A stretch of DNA of 64,000 bases, from contig NC_083379.1 in assembly GCF_031755915.1 (NCBI RefSeq), forward strand, positions 44,276,001-44,340,000. Direction: 5' to 3'. Origin of the DNA: Ziziphus jujuba. Lineage: Eukaryota; Streptophyta; Magnoliopsida; Rosales; Rhamnaceae. The position numbers were made by a program, and so were the translations under genes. A model generated the notes under the pieces. The model did not search any database. It was not told the DNA's origin and was given only the letters and a program-made list of their open reading frames with translations. Positions 9,621-21,362 of the stretch are shown piece by piece. How positions within the stretch are numbered: position 1 is the stretch's first letter; every line of letters begins with the position of its first letter.

Positions 9621-10183
9621 ATGGAAGGTGGAAACACAATGTTAATGAGAGTTGCGATATTGATTTTGGTGATGAGCATGGTTTTATTATTGGCGAGTGC
9701 AGTGGAGGTAGATCATGCAGTTGAGATCTCTTCAACCGCTGCGGTTCACTCCAAAAACAGACTTTCTGGTCTCAAATGTGGCCTTAAATGTAGGTGGAGT
9801 CCTAAATGCTATGACGATTGCATGCGTAATTGTAAGCATCCTTCTCCTCTCCATCACTCTGCTCATGATCGTGCACACTCCATTTTCTCCAACCATTCAC
9901 AAACTACTGGTAATTATATACTATTTAATACCCATTAATTGATACCTAATCATCTTCTTTTCTATTTTTTGATTTAGTTTTAATAAGTTTTTAATGGAAT
10001 TATTATTATTATTATTTTTTTTTTTTTTTTGGTGTGCATTTTGGTTGTCAATTAATTTCAGACGCTTCTCATGTGATGGAAACGAAGGATTCTTGCAATG
10101 ACAACTGCTCTAACACAACTAGTGGCCAGCCCTGCTCTGCCACATCACCATTATTATTATTAATAAATAATCCATCTCTTTAA
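9621..10183 (+). CDS. Small secreted cysteine-rich peptide (two exons, 136 aa)
   Basis: Exon 1 is 9621-9909 and exon 2 is 10062-10183, with a GT-AG intron; phases close exactly. Residues about 8-27 are hydrophobic (VAILILVMSMVLLLASA), a clear signal peptide. The mature region holds a Cys cluster spaced C-x3-C-x5-C-x3-C-x3-C at about residues 53-69. A second group in exon 2 (CNDNC...PC) brings the total to eight cysteines. A His/Ser-rich linker separates the two groups. The pattern resembles thionin-like or other apoplastic cysteine-rich peptides, but I do not recognise the family with confidence. A defence or signalling role is inference. Conserved splicing frame and Cys spacing argue that it is real. 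Confidence 0.65.
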
Positions 10184-10571
10184 GATGACACAAAGTACAT
10201 AATGGACTGGGATTTTTGGTTAATTATGTTAATTAATGAATCGTATAGTTTCTCAACATACATATATTGTTAATTTGTCCACAACTCACTTTGGTCTATT
10301 GCTGTGTTTAGATTCTTGCTTTTTCAAATTGATATAATTGGCGATGAATCAATAAATTACAAACTAGTTTTGTGAATATAGTAGTAATTAATAACTGGAA
10401 GAGTTAGGTGATGATCAGAAGAAAATGATATATTTCACCCAATTTGAGTATAATCAGAAGAAAATGATATATTTCACCCCATTTGAGTATACTATTTCAA
10501 ATTTTTGCTTGGGCAAGATCCAAAAACACTAGTTAACTAACTATATTCACAAATTAATCGATATTACCCAA

Positions 10572-10602
<31 letters not shown>

Positions 10603-11099
10603 CACCACCATGATTTAATCATTAATATAACAAAGGCTCAATATCGAAATTATATGTTTAAAGCATATGCCCAATCGTAATACTTATTAAACTAAAATGT
10701 ATCAACAAATTTATGTCATTTGAGTTGTTATTTGCTTTATTGAAACATGATGGTTATGAACCTTATGCAATTGCTAAGTAATAAGTTTCAATGAGGAAAA
10801 ATAAAGTGATACCATTTGATCTTTGTCTAACCGACAACAAGCTTTCTTTTTTCTTTTTTTGTTCTCTAATTAATAACTTTTATTTGTTTTTGGTTATTAA
10901 TTAATAATTTTTATTTGGTTTGCAGTAACATTTGTGAATCAAATGAATGCACAATTTTCTTTTATCCGTGGTCATGGGTCTTTAATGTCTGAGTTCTCCT
11001 CCTTCTATCCCAAGCTTTGCCCAGAAGAAGCCTTGTCCGGTAGTCCAATATATACATATATATACGGTTCATGGACGATGTTTTCTTTCAGAGTATTTG
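10184..11099. other. AT-rich intergenic DNA
   Basis: No supported gene. It contains a 39-bp direct repeat (10414 and 10453; core ATCAGAAGAAAATGATATAT) and an (AT)n run at about 10580-10602. A short open stretch after a TTTGCAG acceptor-like site (10925 to about 11040) could be a relic exon, but nothing in it is recognisable. Confidence 0.5.
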
Positions 11100-11103
11100 T
11101 TAG

Positions 11104-12000
11104 ATCATATCACCCAACAAAACAATCATTATCAATAATATAATCTTTGTTAAAAAATAAAAAAAAATATAAATACATCATTATCAATTGTTATTATATT
11201 TAAAAAAAAAAACACATAACTAATTACTTATGATTTAGATAAATAAACAAAAATAGATGCAGTTTGAGTATGTGTTAGACTATGTGAATCATTATCTTTG
11301 TTATCAATAATATAATCAAATGTTGAAAATTACAATTATTATCAATAATACAATCTTTATTAAAAAATAAAAGAAAATATAAATACATCATAATCTATTG
11401 TTATTATATTTTAAAAAAAGTATACACATAATTAATTACTTATGATTTAGATAAATAAAAAAAAAATAGATGCAGTTTAGTACGTGCTAGACTATGTGAG
11501 TCACTATCTTTGTCATCAATAATATAATCAATTGTTAAAAATTACAATCATTATCAATAATATAATCTTTGTTAACAAATAAAAGAAAATAAAAATACGT
11601 CATTATCAATTATTATAATATTTTAAAAATTAATTACTTTTGATTTAGATAAATAAATAAAAAAATAGATTCACTTTGAGTATGTGTTAGACTGTGTGAC
11701 TCATTATGTTTGTTATCAATAATATAATCAAATGTTGAAAATTACAATCATTATCAATAATATACAACCATTATCAATAATATATTCTTTATTAAAAATA
11801 AAAATATATATAAATACATCATTATCAATTGTTATTATCTTTTAAAAAAAAAGTAAATATGCACATTATTAATTTTATTATGATTTAGATAAAAAAAAAA
11901 TGCAGTTTGAATATGTGTTAGATTGTGTGACTCAACAAAACAATCATTATCAATTGTTATTATTTTTTTAAAAAAAATAAATATACACATTATTAATTAA
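11104..12000. repeat. AT-rich tandem repeat, about 200-240 bp period, at least 4 units
   Basis: The landmark GATTTAGATAAA recurs at about 11232, 11444, 11642 and 11882. Each unit also has CATTATCAATAATATAATC, an A-run, ACATTATTAATTA-like sequence and GTATGTGTTAGACTRTGTGA. Units differ by 10-20 percent by eye. The same family appears at 14210-14520 and 27540-28000. No coding content. Confidence 0.85.
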
Positions 12001-12594
12001 TTAATTGGGACTTAGACATTAACCATTAAAGATAGATTTTTGCGTTGAGTGATTTAATAACTTTCGAATTGAGTGTTTGTCAAATTCATGTCATATTGAT
12101 ACCAAGCTAATACCCTCTACAAATTCTTAAAGCTGTAGGATACCTTTTTTTTTTTTTAACTCATATCTAAAAGCTATAATTCATGGTGCTCAAAATCTAG
12201 TGATCTTCTTTTTATTAAAATAAGGAGCTATAAATTTCTAAAGAGGTCTGTTGGGGTTCGAGTTGGCAATAAATTCTCTACACACTTCTAAACCGAAACG
12301 AATTCAGCACCATAAGTTCATTTTTACAGATCTTACCCAACCCTTAAACATGATTAACTTGAATTAATTAATTATAACCACAGTTTTCTTTTTGAAGAAG
12401 TTCAATAGATACATAAAATGATTAAGACACTCCCTTTGTTTCAAAATCACAGTTTGATCCGAACCACTAAAACTGTACAAGCGTGGTTTGTTACACACTT
12501 ATTATTAAACTAAAAATAAATAAATAGTGTATAAAGTTAATTAAATTAAAATACATTAAAAGCAAACATGTGCACGGACACATATATTGTAGTC
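12001..12594. other. AT-rich spacer with one copy of the GATTGAGTG repeat module
   Basis: Bases 12001-12150 (the stretch ending CTGTAGGATACC) are a diverged copy of a block seen at 14500-14680 and 28000-28140. The remainder is AT-rich with no gene. Confidence 0.6.
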
Positions 12595-12595
12595 T

Positions 12596-12850
12596 TTTTT
12601 TTTTTGGGTAGGAAGGGAAGGTTGTATTAACCAAAAAGAGGAATAAATCAGGGAAGAATCAAATCAGACAGCAGCAGAAAGACCACTATCCTGATTAACA
12701 ACCTCTAAAAACGTATCAGTAAGCAAAATAGATGGTAATCAACCTGAACAACAATTCACAAAATTCCACCTAGCAAGTAGGTGAGCTAATTTGTTGTTTT
12801 TTCTTGGCACCCAAGCAAAGGAAATAGACTATGTGGTATGTGGTAGATTT
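12596..12850 (-). mobile_element. 3' end of a plant LINE (RNase H C-terminus and poly(A))
   Basis: Read on the minus strand, this gives WVPRKNNKLAHLLARWN followed by an in-frame stop, a short 3' tail ending TTCCCTTCCTACCC, and a poly(A) run (the T-run at 12596-12605). The motif is the end of the RNase H-like (RVT_3) domain found at the C-terminus of many plant L1-like elements. Only about 250 bases remain, a typical 5'-truncated insertion. Confidence 0.75.
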
Positions 12851-13629
12851 ACATGAATTTTTATTAGTTAAAGGATAGCCTCTTTTGCATATTTTTTAAT
12901 TAAAAAAATATATAAATTGTTGATTCCATCATCCAACATGATTGTTCAGTGCTGCATAAATTTGCTCCCCCCTATTTAAGGTTCAATAGTGGGGGAAGCT
13001 CCAAAAACCAGGATTTATGACAATCATCAAATATTATGTAATGGAATTTTTTATCTACAACATCCTCATTTTGGATTTTTATTTTCCTTCTTTTAAATAT
13101 GTTTTTCTTTTCCACTTTCGGTGCTACCAAAATGTGAATTCTACAATCATTTCCAGTTATAGCCATGAAAATATGGTCTATTCTGCAGTTTTGGGCCAAA
13201 AAAAACATTCAGCAGAAAAAATTAAACATTTACTTGAATATATGAATACATTTATATACATTTTCATTTAAGACAGTTATTTAAAATACTTAAAAGTAGG
13301 AACAATGCATTTTTTTTTTTTTTTTTTGTGTTTTGGTTACTTTGCCAAAGGGAAAGAGACTGAATGGTAATTATGTGGGTATGATTGTTCAATTGCATAA
13401 CGGATGCGATAATCCCCTGTTTTTGAGTAATTATGTTGAAGAAATATTAATGGACTGGTTTATAGTTTCTCGACATGTATATATATATATATATATATAA
13501 TATTGTCTTTCAGCATATTGCATTAATAAACTTTTGTTTAATGTTGAAATTCTGAATTACTTTTGAGTAATTTAAGCATAAAATTCAAAGTTTAATTAAC
13601 GCTTAATAAGGTTGGCAAACTTAAAGGAG
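12851..13629. other. Intergenic DNA
   Basis: AT-rich with an (AT)n run at about 13477-13498 and a T-run at 13311-13327. Short open frames on both strands around 12972-13271 lack any recognisable motif. A few phrases near 13430-13480 (ATGGACTGG, TAGTTTCTC) recall 10200-10255, hinting at old local duplication. Nothing else is supported. Confidence 0.5.
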
Positions 13630-13890
13630 TTGTATGGATAGGGAGGCAGGAAAATTGGGCAGAGTCCAGAGTGGCTTCACTTCCTCCAATGGGCTGCCTT
13701 CCAGCTGCAAAAACCTTATTTGGTTTTCATGAAAATGGGTGGTTCTCTAGCTTCCACAGTGATTCGATAAGAAGCTCAACTCCTCTGCAGTCAATCTCAA
13801 AAAGCAAATTCCTGGTCTTAAAATTGTTGCGTTTGACATTTTCAAGGTCCATATGTTATGCAATTTGCTTGTAAACCTTGAAAAGATGAT
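13630..13890 (+). pseudogene. GDSL esterase/lipase fragment
   Basis: Conceptual pieces in shifting frames match the middle of plant GDSL-motif lipases. A first piece resembles a LYG..RKIG segment. Then comes SLPPMGCLPAAKTLFGFHENG (13675-13737), and after a frame change KKLNSSAVNLKKQIPGLKI, continuing as VAFDIFK (about 13770-13845). The conserved PPMGCLPA block is diagnostic of the family. The catalytic GDS block and the C-terminal D..H block are absent, and at least two frameshifts separate the pieces. It is a decayed single-exon relic. Confidence 0.8.
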
Positions 13891-14209
13891 TCGGCTTATT
13901 ACCAAATTATGTCTAGTTATATGTAACATATTTGACTAAAAATATAATTGATTCATTATATATTTCAATCATTTCCACGTAAGCTGCTACAAATATCTTT
14001 ACGGTTGTTGATTTTGATTAATCTTCCTTTTCGATTTGCTTTCTTCTGGTTCGATCCTCATCCATATGATTATGATTTTTGATAATGCGAAAATTATTTG
14101 TGTAATTAATAATGCAATGATAATAGAAACATAAATCATCTCAAATGGCTTTGTCAATTGCTTAAATTTTTTTACCACACATCATACATAGACATTCATC
14201 TAAAAAAAA
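13891..14209. other. AT-rich spacer
   Basis: No gene, repeat or RNA signal seen. Confidence 0.5.
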
Positions 14210-15790
14210 TAAACTATATTATTATTTATTATTATTTTTTTAAAAAAAAGAAAAAAAATAAATATGTACATTATTCGTTAATTATGCTTTAGATAAAACC
14301 ACAAAAATAATGCATTATAGTAGAGGTTATATGTAAAAATAAGAAAAAAATATATATACACATAATTAATTCACTAGGACTGCTTTCATAGATGCAACAG
14401 AACAATCATTATCAATAATGTAATTTTTTTTAAAAAACACAAAGATAGAGATATTTTTTTGAAATGGAAAAAATAAATATACAGATCATCAATAATTAAA
14501 TGAAATTTAGATATTACCCATTAATGATCAATTTTTGGATTGAGTGATAAGTGATTTTTTAATTGAATGTTTATCCAATAAACAATTGAGTGTCTATCAA
14601 GTAAATATTCATACCACACTTCTAGAGCCATTGAAAGTCTAGTACTCTACAAAATCTAAAAGTTATAGGATACGGTTCCCTTTTTAATTTCCCTCTCTGT
14701 TTCTTCTTTATAAAACCCTAAAAACTGCATCTTTTTCTTTTCAACATAATTACTTCTATCACTTGCCTGTTCTTCCTCGTAAACTTTTACATTTTGCCAT
14801 AGTTTTTTGGTTTTCCTTTTTTTTTTTTTTCTTGGTTTTCCTTATTTGTTAATTTTATGTATTTTATGTCTTTCTATTTCTGTTTTAATAAATCCTGCAT
14901 CTTTTTATTAATATTATTTCTTATATATATGATTTTTCTAATAAACTTTACTTTCTTCCTACAGTTTTATTAAGTTTTCATGTTTGTTAATTTTATGTAT
15001 TTTATTTTTTTTTTTTAAGTTGTTTCATTATTTAACTGGTTCCTGTTTAGTAGTATTAAGGATGACTTTTTTAGTTCGCTTTGTTAGAGAATTTTTCTGG
15101 TTCTCTGCGTTTTTTTTTTTTTTTTTTTCCCATCTTTGAAAATATCCTGCTTTTGATAGCTTACTGTAAAAGAAATATAAATTCTAAATATTTGTGTCGT
15201 TGTTGTTGATCTAAATATTTATTTTCATTGTTGTTGATCAAAATATCTGCGTTTGATAGCTTATTGATCCATATATTCTAAAAGCTGGTGCTCTACCAAT
15301 TCTAGTATACTTTTTTTTTTTTTCCTCTGTTTCATCTTTACAAAATCCTGCATCTTTTTATTACTCGTATTATTATTATTTCTTTTACTTGTGTGTTTCT
15401 TCTCATAAACTTTTATTTTCTTCCCACTGGTTTTCCATGTGTTGTTAATTTTATGCTTTTTTTATTTTTTTAGTGTTTTATTTGTCTCTGTTTCTTTTTA
15501 TAGAAACCCTGCATTTTTATATTAGTATTATTTCTTGTATTCTTTTTTTGATAAAGATTATTTCTTGTATTCAGTTTCTTGAGTTTTCTTGTTTGTTAAT
15601 TATGTATTTTACGTTCTTTTTAAGTTGATTCACTATTTTACTAGTTCCTCCTTCGTGGCACTGAGAATGATTTTTCTAGTTTGAGTTGTTAGAGAGTTTT
15701 GTCTGGTTCTGTACAGTTTTTTTTTTTTTTTTTTTTAAATGAGTCAGTAAATATCCTGCATATGATTGCTTCTTGTAATATAGTTTTGTT
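14210..15790. repeat. AT/T-rich repeat module, copy 2
   Basis: Starts with the AT-rich repeat family of 11104-12000 (14210-14520), then the GATTGAGTG block (14500-14680), then a T-rich stretch. In that stretch phrases such as AATCCTGCATCTTTTTATTA, AAACTTTTATTTTCTTCC and TTTGTTAATTTTATGTATTTTA recur every 250-350 bases. The same order of parts is found at 27540-29230. The repeated phrases are themselves degenerate tandem repeats. No coding sense. Confidence 0.75.
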
Positions 15791-16848
15791 TTTGTTTTCT
15801 AATTGGGATGAGCATATAAAGCCCTGGCTTTTCTAAACCACATGGAACCAAAGGCTAAGTCATACAGAACTGAAGGGAAAAGCCATAAAAAGTTTGAGGC
15901 TTCATGTCTGCTAGAAAAGAGCTCTGACATCTCAACCAATGAAAGCAAACTGCGGTGCACAGAGGGGGAAAAAAAAAAAAAAAAAAGGGGGAAAGAAAGA
16001 AAGAAAGCAAGCAGAAGATGATGGAAAAAAAAAAAATTCTTAAAATAAGTAGTGGTCTTATTAGAGATTTATACACTGTGTTGTATTTTTCATAGTTTTG
16101 CAAAGTATGTGGAAAAAAGTAAAAAACAAGGTTCAAGCAGAGGGCAATGCAGAGGCATATCTACACTGGTCCTAGCAATTGCCTCAATCCATCTCATGTT
16201 GTGCAGCTGAGGAATTATGTGTCTTGGACAAAGTTGTTGCCGCATACAGAGGCTAGACAGGAGAGAAAAACGAGAGAGATCATTTGCTAGCATATAATAT
16301 GCTATAAAGATAAAATAAAAGGTGCTATAATTGTCAAAGACAAAGAAGGAAAATTGAACATACACTCAGATTTAAAACTTTGTTTCCCGGTATTGATTTG
16401 TTGCCTCTGTTTCATTAGGTCCTGTGATTTCATAATCATGTAAGAATAGCTGGGTGAAAACGGAAAGAATGAAAAAATGGTAGGAAAGAAAGCTGTTTCT
16501 TTACACTTGTGGAGAAGTGGATAAGATTCTGCACGCCAACGTTTGTACCAAAACAGTTTGCGATAGAGTGGAAAGAAAGAAGAGTACTGGACAGGATGGA
16601 ATACCTTTCCCAAAGAGTAGAACGAAGAGCAGTGGACAGGATGGGTTGAGTTCTTCTCTGGCAGGCTTGAAGCCTTCAACTTTTCAGTGTGGCAGTTGAC
16701 AATCTCCTCCTGCTGAGCCCTGGCTATAAATAATTGTTTGTTTTGCCCTGATCCATATTTTAAATTGTTTTATTTGACACTATGTTGACATGGCTTATAA
16801 CTATGAGATACATAAGTTTATGTTTACCTTGCAGTGAAGCCTTCATAG
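15791..16848. other. Unassigned stretch with possible relic exons
   Basis: Less AT-biased than its surroundings. A plus-strand frame from the ATG at 15843 reads about 40 hydrophilic residues into an A-run at 15971. Another frame at 16517-16699 reads 60 codons with repeated SGQDG. Neither has clear splice partners, and I recognise no family. They may be eroded exons or untranslated regions of a neighbouring gene. Confidence 0.3.
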
Positions 16849-16995
16849 TCTCCCCATTGGCTACTGTTCTCTCGCTCTTTTTTACAAATTTTGATACATA
16901 TCTAAGAGGCACCAACAGAATGGGAAATCAATTGCAACAGCATAAATTCAGAAAAGAGACAGATCAATAATCTTAAAACTTTAATATTCAACCTA
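16849..16995. repeat. Partner of the 9026-9170 repeat, 3' flank of PABP copy B
   Basis: Same-orientation match to 9026-9170. It lies about 570 bases beyond the last recognisable PABP exon, on the 3' side of that minus-strand gene. Confidence 0.85.
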
Positions 16996-17561
16996 TGTAT
17001 AAACCGGTAAACAATCGAAGAATAGAATTTAGAATTTAGAATTTGTAATAAGAAAAGAATACAAGTTGCTACCTAATGCACTAAACAGCCAAGAAAGATA
17101 TGAACCAGGGGAATCTCTTTGAAACATCTAAAACCTATATCTTAAAAATAGCATTTGCTAAGATAGGATAACAAATAGTCAAGATATATCAGAGTGATAA
17201 GAGATTAGTCAGCTAGAAGGCTGAAATTTATTGTTTTATTTCTTTCTGAGATTGCTCATACACCTTTTCTGATAGGAAACTGAAGCACATTTTTTTTTTC
17301 CATCCAATGGGACACCATAAAAATTGAAGCTATGGTGCTTCATTCCCCACTGTTTGACCTTAACAATGATGTTATATTCCCCACCTTTGACCCTTTTTAC
17401 TCTACTTAACAACGAAATTCTTTACTGTGTGAGCTAAAAATCCAAAGCCATGATGACAGATGGTGTCAGGTTAAAAGAGTTATATCCTTGAAGGTGTTTT
17501 CAGCATCGAAGAGAGGTCTAGATAAGGAAGAAAAATAGGAACAAACAAATAGAGGGCTTAC
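16996..17561. other. Sequence 3' of PABP exon 2, copy B
   Basis: A PABP exon for RRM3 would be expected here on the minus strand. None is seen: there is no FTNLYVKNL-like or RNP1-like reading in any minus-strand frame. A short tandem AGAATTTAGA repeat is at 17021-17042. The PABP gene therefore appears truncated. Confidence 0.55.
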
Positions 17562-19549
17562 ATTTTCTTCCCCTTAAGCAGTGTACCATGTAGAGCATTA
17601 CGAGCAGTCATAGCAGATAGTTTAGAATCAAATTGCACAAAACCAAAACCCTTGCTGTTGCCATTCTCTGAGGCGACCTTGCAAGATAATATCCTCCCAA
17701 ACTTGGAGAACATAGACTGCAATTGACCACTGGTGAAGGATGGGTGAAGGTTTTTAACAAAAAGATTTGCAATGCCCATTTTTCTTGTCAATGGGTATCT
17801 CTGCGACCACATAATTCTCATTGATTGTCCCTTCAGCTCCTTGTGATTTAGAAATGTTAAAGCTGTGGATGCTGATCAAAGCAGAGGAGAAAGTTAGAGT
17901 AAATTACCGATAGCTATGCAAAACTATAAAACTCTTACAAAATGAAAGTCTATTCAATTTTTTACTAAAGATTCAACAACAACCATTTGATTTGACAAAC
18001 AAAGTGGGCAAATTCAATCATCATACAAACTAGAAAATCACCACCAATTTTATACAGAGCACAATTTTGCATATAGAAAGAAGTCGTATCGACAAGAAGA
18101 AAGACAAGCCATTCCATGAAGAACAAAAAAGAAAAAAGAAAAAGATACTCATAGAAAAAGAAGAACCGCAAAAACCACAATCACCAAAAGAAAGTAGAAG
18201 GAAATAAAAACAACAAACAGAGCAAAGTCCCAAGTTTTAATAACAAACAAGAAGAAGAATCACCTATCAATTCTTGAAGAACCGAAAGGACACAGAATAG
18301 ATTCAATCATTCAAGGTTGAAGAAATGAAGAATAAAAAACCCATTTCACAGAGAACAATTTTGCATATAGAAGCTGTATGAACAAAAAGAAAGATATGAC
18401 GTTTCATAAATAACAAAAAATAAAAATAAAAATAGGAAACAGAAACTCATAGAAAAAGAGAAGCACCGCAAAATCCCCAATCACCAAAAATAAAAAAAAT
18501 TGAATGAAAATTTACTCAATTTTTTTAGAAAGATACGGTCTAGCTCGTCATTTCTAATGGCAAAAAAAGGATATTTAGAATATATTTTATTAATGTTTGA
18601 TTATTAAGCAAGCGGGGTACAAAAAGGAAAAAAAAGAATAAAGGGAAAAAGCAACAAGACCCATTCGATTTCACAAAGAAATCATCAACCAATACTATAC
18701 AGAGCACAATTTCGCATAGAGATGTTGTATCAACGAGAATAAGGCATGCCATTCCATAAAAACAAAAAATAAATAACAAACAGTGACAGATACTCATCAA
18801 AAAAGAAGAAGCGCCAAAACCCCAATCACCAAAAGAAAACAGAGCAAATTTCCAAGCTTTAATAACAAACAAGAAGAAGAATCACCTATCAATTCTTGAA
18901 GAACCAAAAGTAAATTCATTCGTAGTTCAAGAAATGAAGAATCGAAACCCATTTTACAGAGAAGAATTTCGCATATAGAAGCTGTATCAACAAGAAGAAA
19001 GACATGACATTTCATAAATAATCAAAAAAAAAGAAAAAAAAAGAAAAAAAGAAACAGAAACTCATAGAAAAAGAGAGAGAAAATTCCTTGCTGTAATAAA
19101 AAATAGATACATAAATAAGCAAGAACACGAATCCCCTATCATATTGTTGACGAACCAAAAGGCTACAAGAACAGATTCAACGTTGCAGAAACGAAAAATC
19201 AAAACCCATTTATTGAGAGAGAGGAAATTAACAATAAAGAAAATGTATGTAGAAAGAGAAGGCGTTGTGGAAAAGAAAGAGAAAGGAAAGAAAGAGGGAA
19301 GCGAAGGCGATCACCATGTAACGAAGTGAAGAAGTTGACGTAGGCGTAGCGAAGGGACTCGCCGGTGAAAGAATCGCGGCAGAGACGCAGTGAGGCAATG
19401 GGACCAATTAAACGAAATGCATCCAAGAGGTCTGCTTCGGTGACTTGTGGGTCCAGGTCTCCCAGAGACCATATCCGATTATCCGCCGGCGGTGCTGGCT
19501 TTGACTCTGTTACTCTCACCGGAACGCCGAACATGTACTGTATCACCAT
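17562..19549 (-). pseudogene. Poly(A)-binding protein, PAB6/7-type, copy B (exons 1-2 only)
   Basis: Exon 1 is 19315-19549 and exon 2 is 17562-17871. The junction CATG/CATCC restores the frame (H-A-S-T-A). Exon 1 encodes RRM1 and exon 2 a full RRM2 (MRIMWSQR, GIANLFVKNL as RNP2, KGFGFVQF as RNP1, ending near LLKGKK). A donor GTAAGC follows, but no RRM3, RRM4 or MLLE exon is found to the left. Relative to copy A, exon 1 lost six bases, removing Tyr and Val from RNP2 (LYVGDL becomes LGDL). The aromatic residue there normally stacks on RNA, so RRM1 binding should be impaired. A short transcript ending in the intron is possible, but a normal four-RRM PABP is not encoded here. Confidence 0.75.
18045..19140. 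repeat. Four tandem intronic repeats in PABP copy B
   Basis: Units of about 260-345 bp begin near 18051, 18349, 18694 and 18953. Each carries a TACAGAG...TTTTGCATA or TTTCGCATA core, then GTATCAAC, a TTCCATRAA-like or TTTCATAAA segment, ACTCATAGAAAAAG, CAATCACCAAAAG and ATCACCTATC(A/G)ATTCTTGAAGAACC. The last two units correspond to the two in copy A. All lie in PABP intron 1. They read as intron-internal tandem duplications and not as coding exons. Confidence 0.75.
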
Positions 19550-21362
19550 TTTTATTCTTTCGAACCCACTCAGAGAGCTTTCTCGGAGAAAAACCAAAAA
19601 GCAAGTTCCTACAAAGAGTCTCCTCAGAGAGAAAGAGAATGACTCTGATTGTTGTAACGGTATGGGGACTCAGGCTCAGGCTCAGGCTCAGGCTCAGTTG
19701 CTGTCTGTCTCTATCTCCGTACTACGGTACTTATTTATATATACCTCGACATATTTTATCTTATTAATTTTACACACACATTTTTGTCATCATCAAACGT
19801 GATTTTTTATATAGATGTAAAAACAAAACTATTGTTATATTGATAAATCGGTGTGCAAATAAAATCATATACCTTTTTTTTCTTCAATAATAAAATCATG
19901 TACCTAAATCAACTATTTCTTCATTAAAATAATTTGAATGCTTGGCTTCGTGGCCGTACATTTTAAAGATTAAACTTGTAATTTTGTGTTCAACTAACAA
20001 AAATAATAATAATAATAATACAATATAATTGTATGCAATTGCAATTTCCAACATTACATAATACAAAACAGAAGATTTTACAAGGAATGTGGGAAATATG
20101 ATCATTTATATAGCTAATAAAGCTTTCATGATGATAATCAATGCAACATATACATAGGCAGGCTGAGCAGAGTATATACAAGAAAATGGGTAAAAATTTT
20201 CCTTCCTAGCTCTTTATTTCCAGTATATGATGCAAAAATATTTCAAATCAAACAACAACAATAATATTTCTAAAGAGCTGAACCACTAATTTTACAAATA
20301 CTAACTAAAAACTCTAGTACTCTATTGCCATAAAGTAGACTGAACCAGTAACTCAAAGACTGATCACTTATTGAAGAAGCTTTCGGCTTTTGCAAAATTT
20401 GATTCTAGCTAGTCTTTCTGACAGTATTATGTTACACTCTACTTCATTGGTTAATTTTGAAGCGTGTGAAATAGCTGTATATATATCATATATATGAACA
20501 GATGAAGAGAAAAAACCTTTGCAGATGGGAATTGCTATTTGTCAAAAAGAACTATGTGATCTTCTTCTTGTTAAGTTGAGTGATCCATGACGAGCGCCTT
20601 TCAGAGCCGTTGCATATTTCACCAACTCGGATTTCTCAAAGGAATCTAAGTGCTGCTCATGTTGATCTTTGAGTGTTGATCTCTTATACACAGGAAATGA
20701 TCCCAAATTGCTATCTGTTGGAGTACAATCTATATCCTTACTATGCTCTTCTTTAAAACTCTTTGGTGTGGATAGATCCAAAGAAGCCCTAGATGAACAC
20801 TGAGTTGTTGCAAATCTACTACTTTGGCCCTCAATATCCGGAAAAAATCCTGTGAACGTACTTGAACTGCACCTAGGTGAATCACAATCTTCTATGGATC
20901 CAGACTTTTCAGTTGACAAAACCTGGTTATTATGATGATTGTCTTTCCCACGTAGAAGTTTCCTGAGCTTGCTGAAAATTTTGCTCTTGCTCGAAGTATT
21001 TGTTTTGGTAGCCAACGGAAAATCAGCAGAAGTTTCATCCAACTCTCCAGAGTCTGAAAGAAAGGAAGCTTGGGAGGATGACCATTGGTCAGAATCAAAA
21101 TCCAAGAGGTTGATCCCCTTTTCCCCTATCCCATCACTCTTTGCATATTTAAGGATTAGCTGCTTGGCTTTTGCCTCAGACTCAGGGCTTAAGCTCTTGC
21201 TAAGGTCCCTTGCCACAGTTTTACCAGATTCAGGCTGAAAATTCCGTAGTTCATACCTTAAGCAAGCATTTATCCACCGGAGATAAACCAATTCTTCAAC
21301 ATCAGCACATCGATCTGCTTGAAGTTGTTCAATTTTCTTCCCCAATTCTTGATTTTCTTGTC
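18521..21362. repeat. Segmental duplication, right copy (B)
   Basis: Direct-orientation partner of 1-2880. On its right side it continues into the undamaged remainder of the CHUP1-like gene, so copy B is the more complete arrangement and copy A the truncated one. The left limit cannot be placed because copy A leaves the window there. Confidence 0.95.

Noticed and set aside
10934..11143. 69-aa plus-strand frame after an acceptor-like TTTGCAG
   Set aside because: Some protein-like wording (SSFYPKLCPEEA) but no partner exon, no recognisable family, and it runs into the AT repeat.
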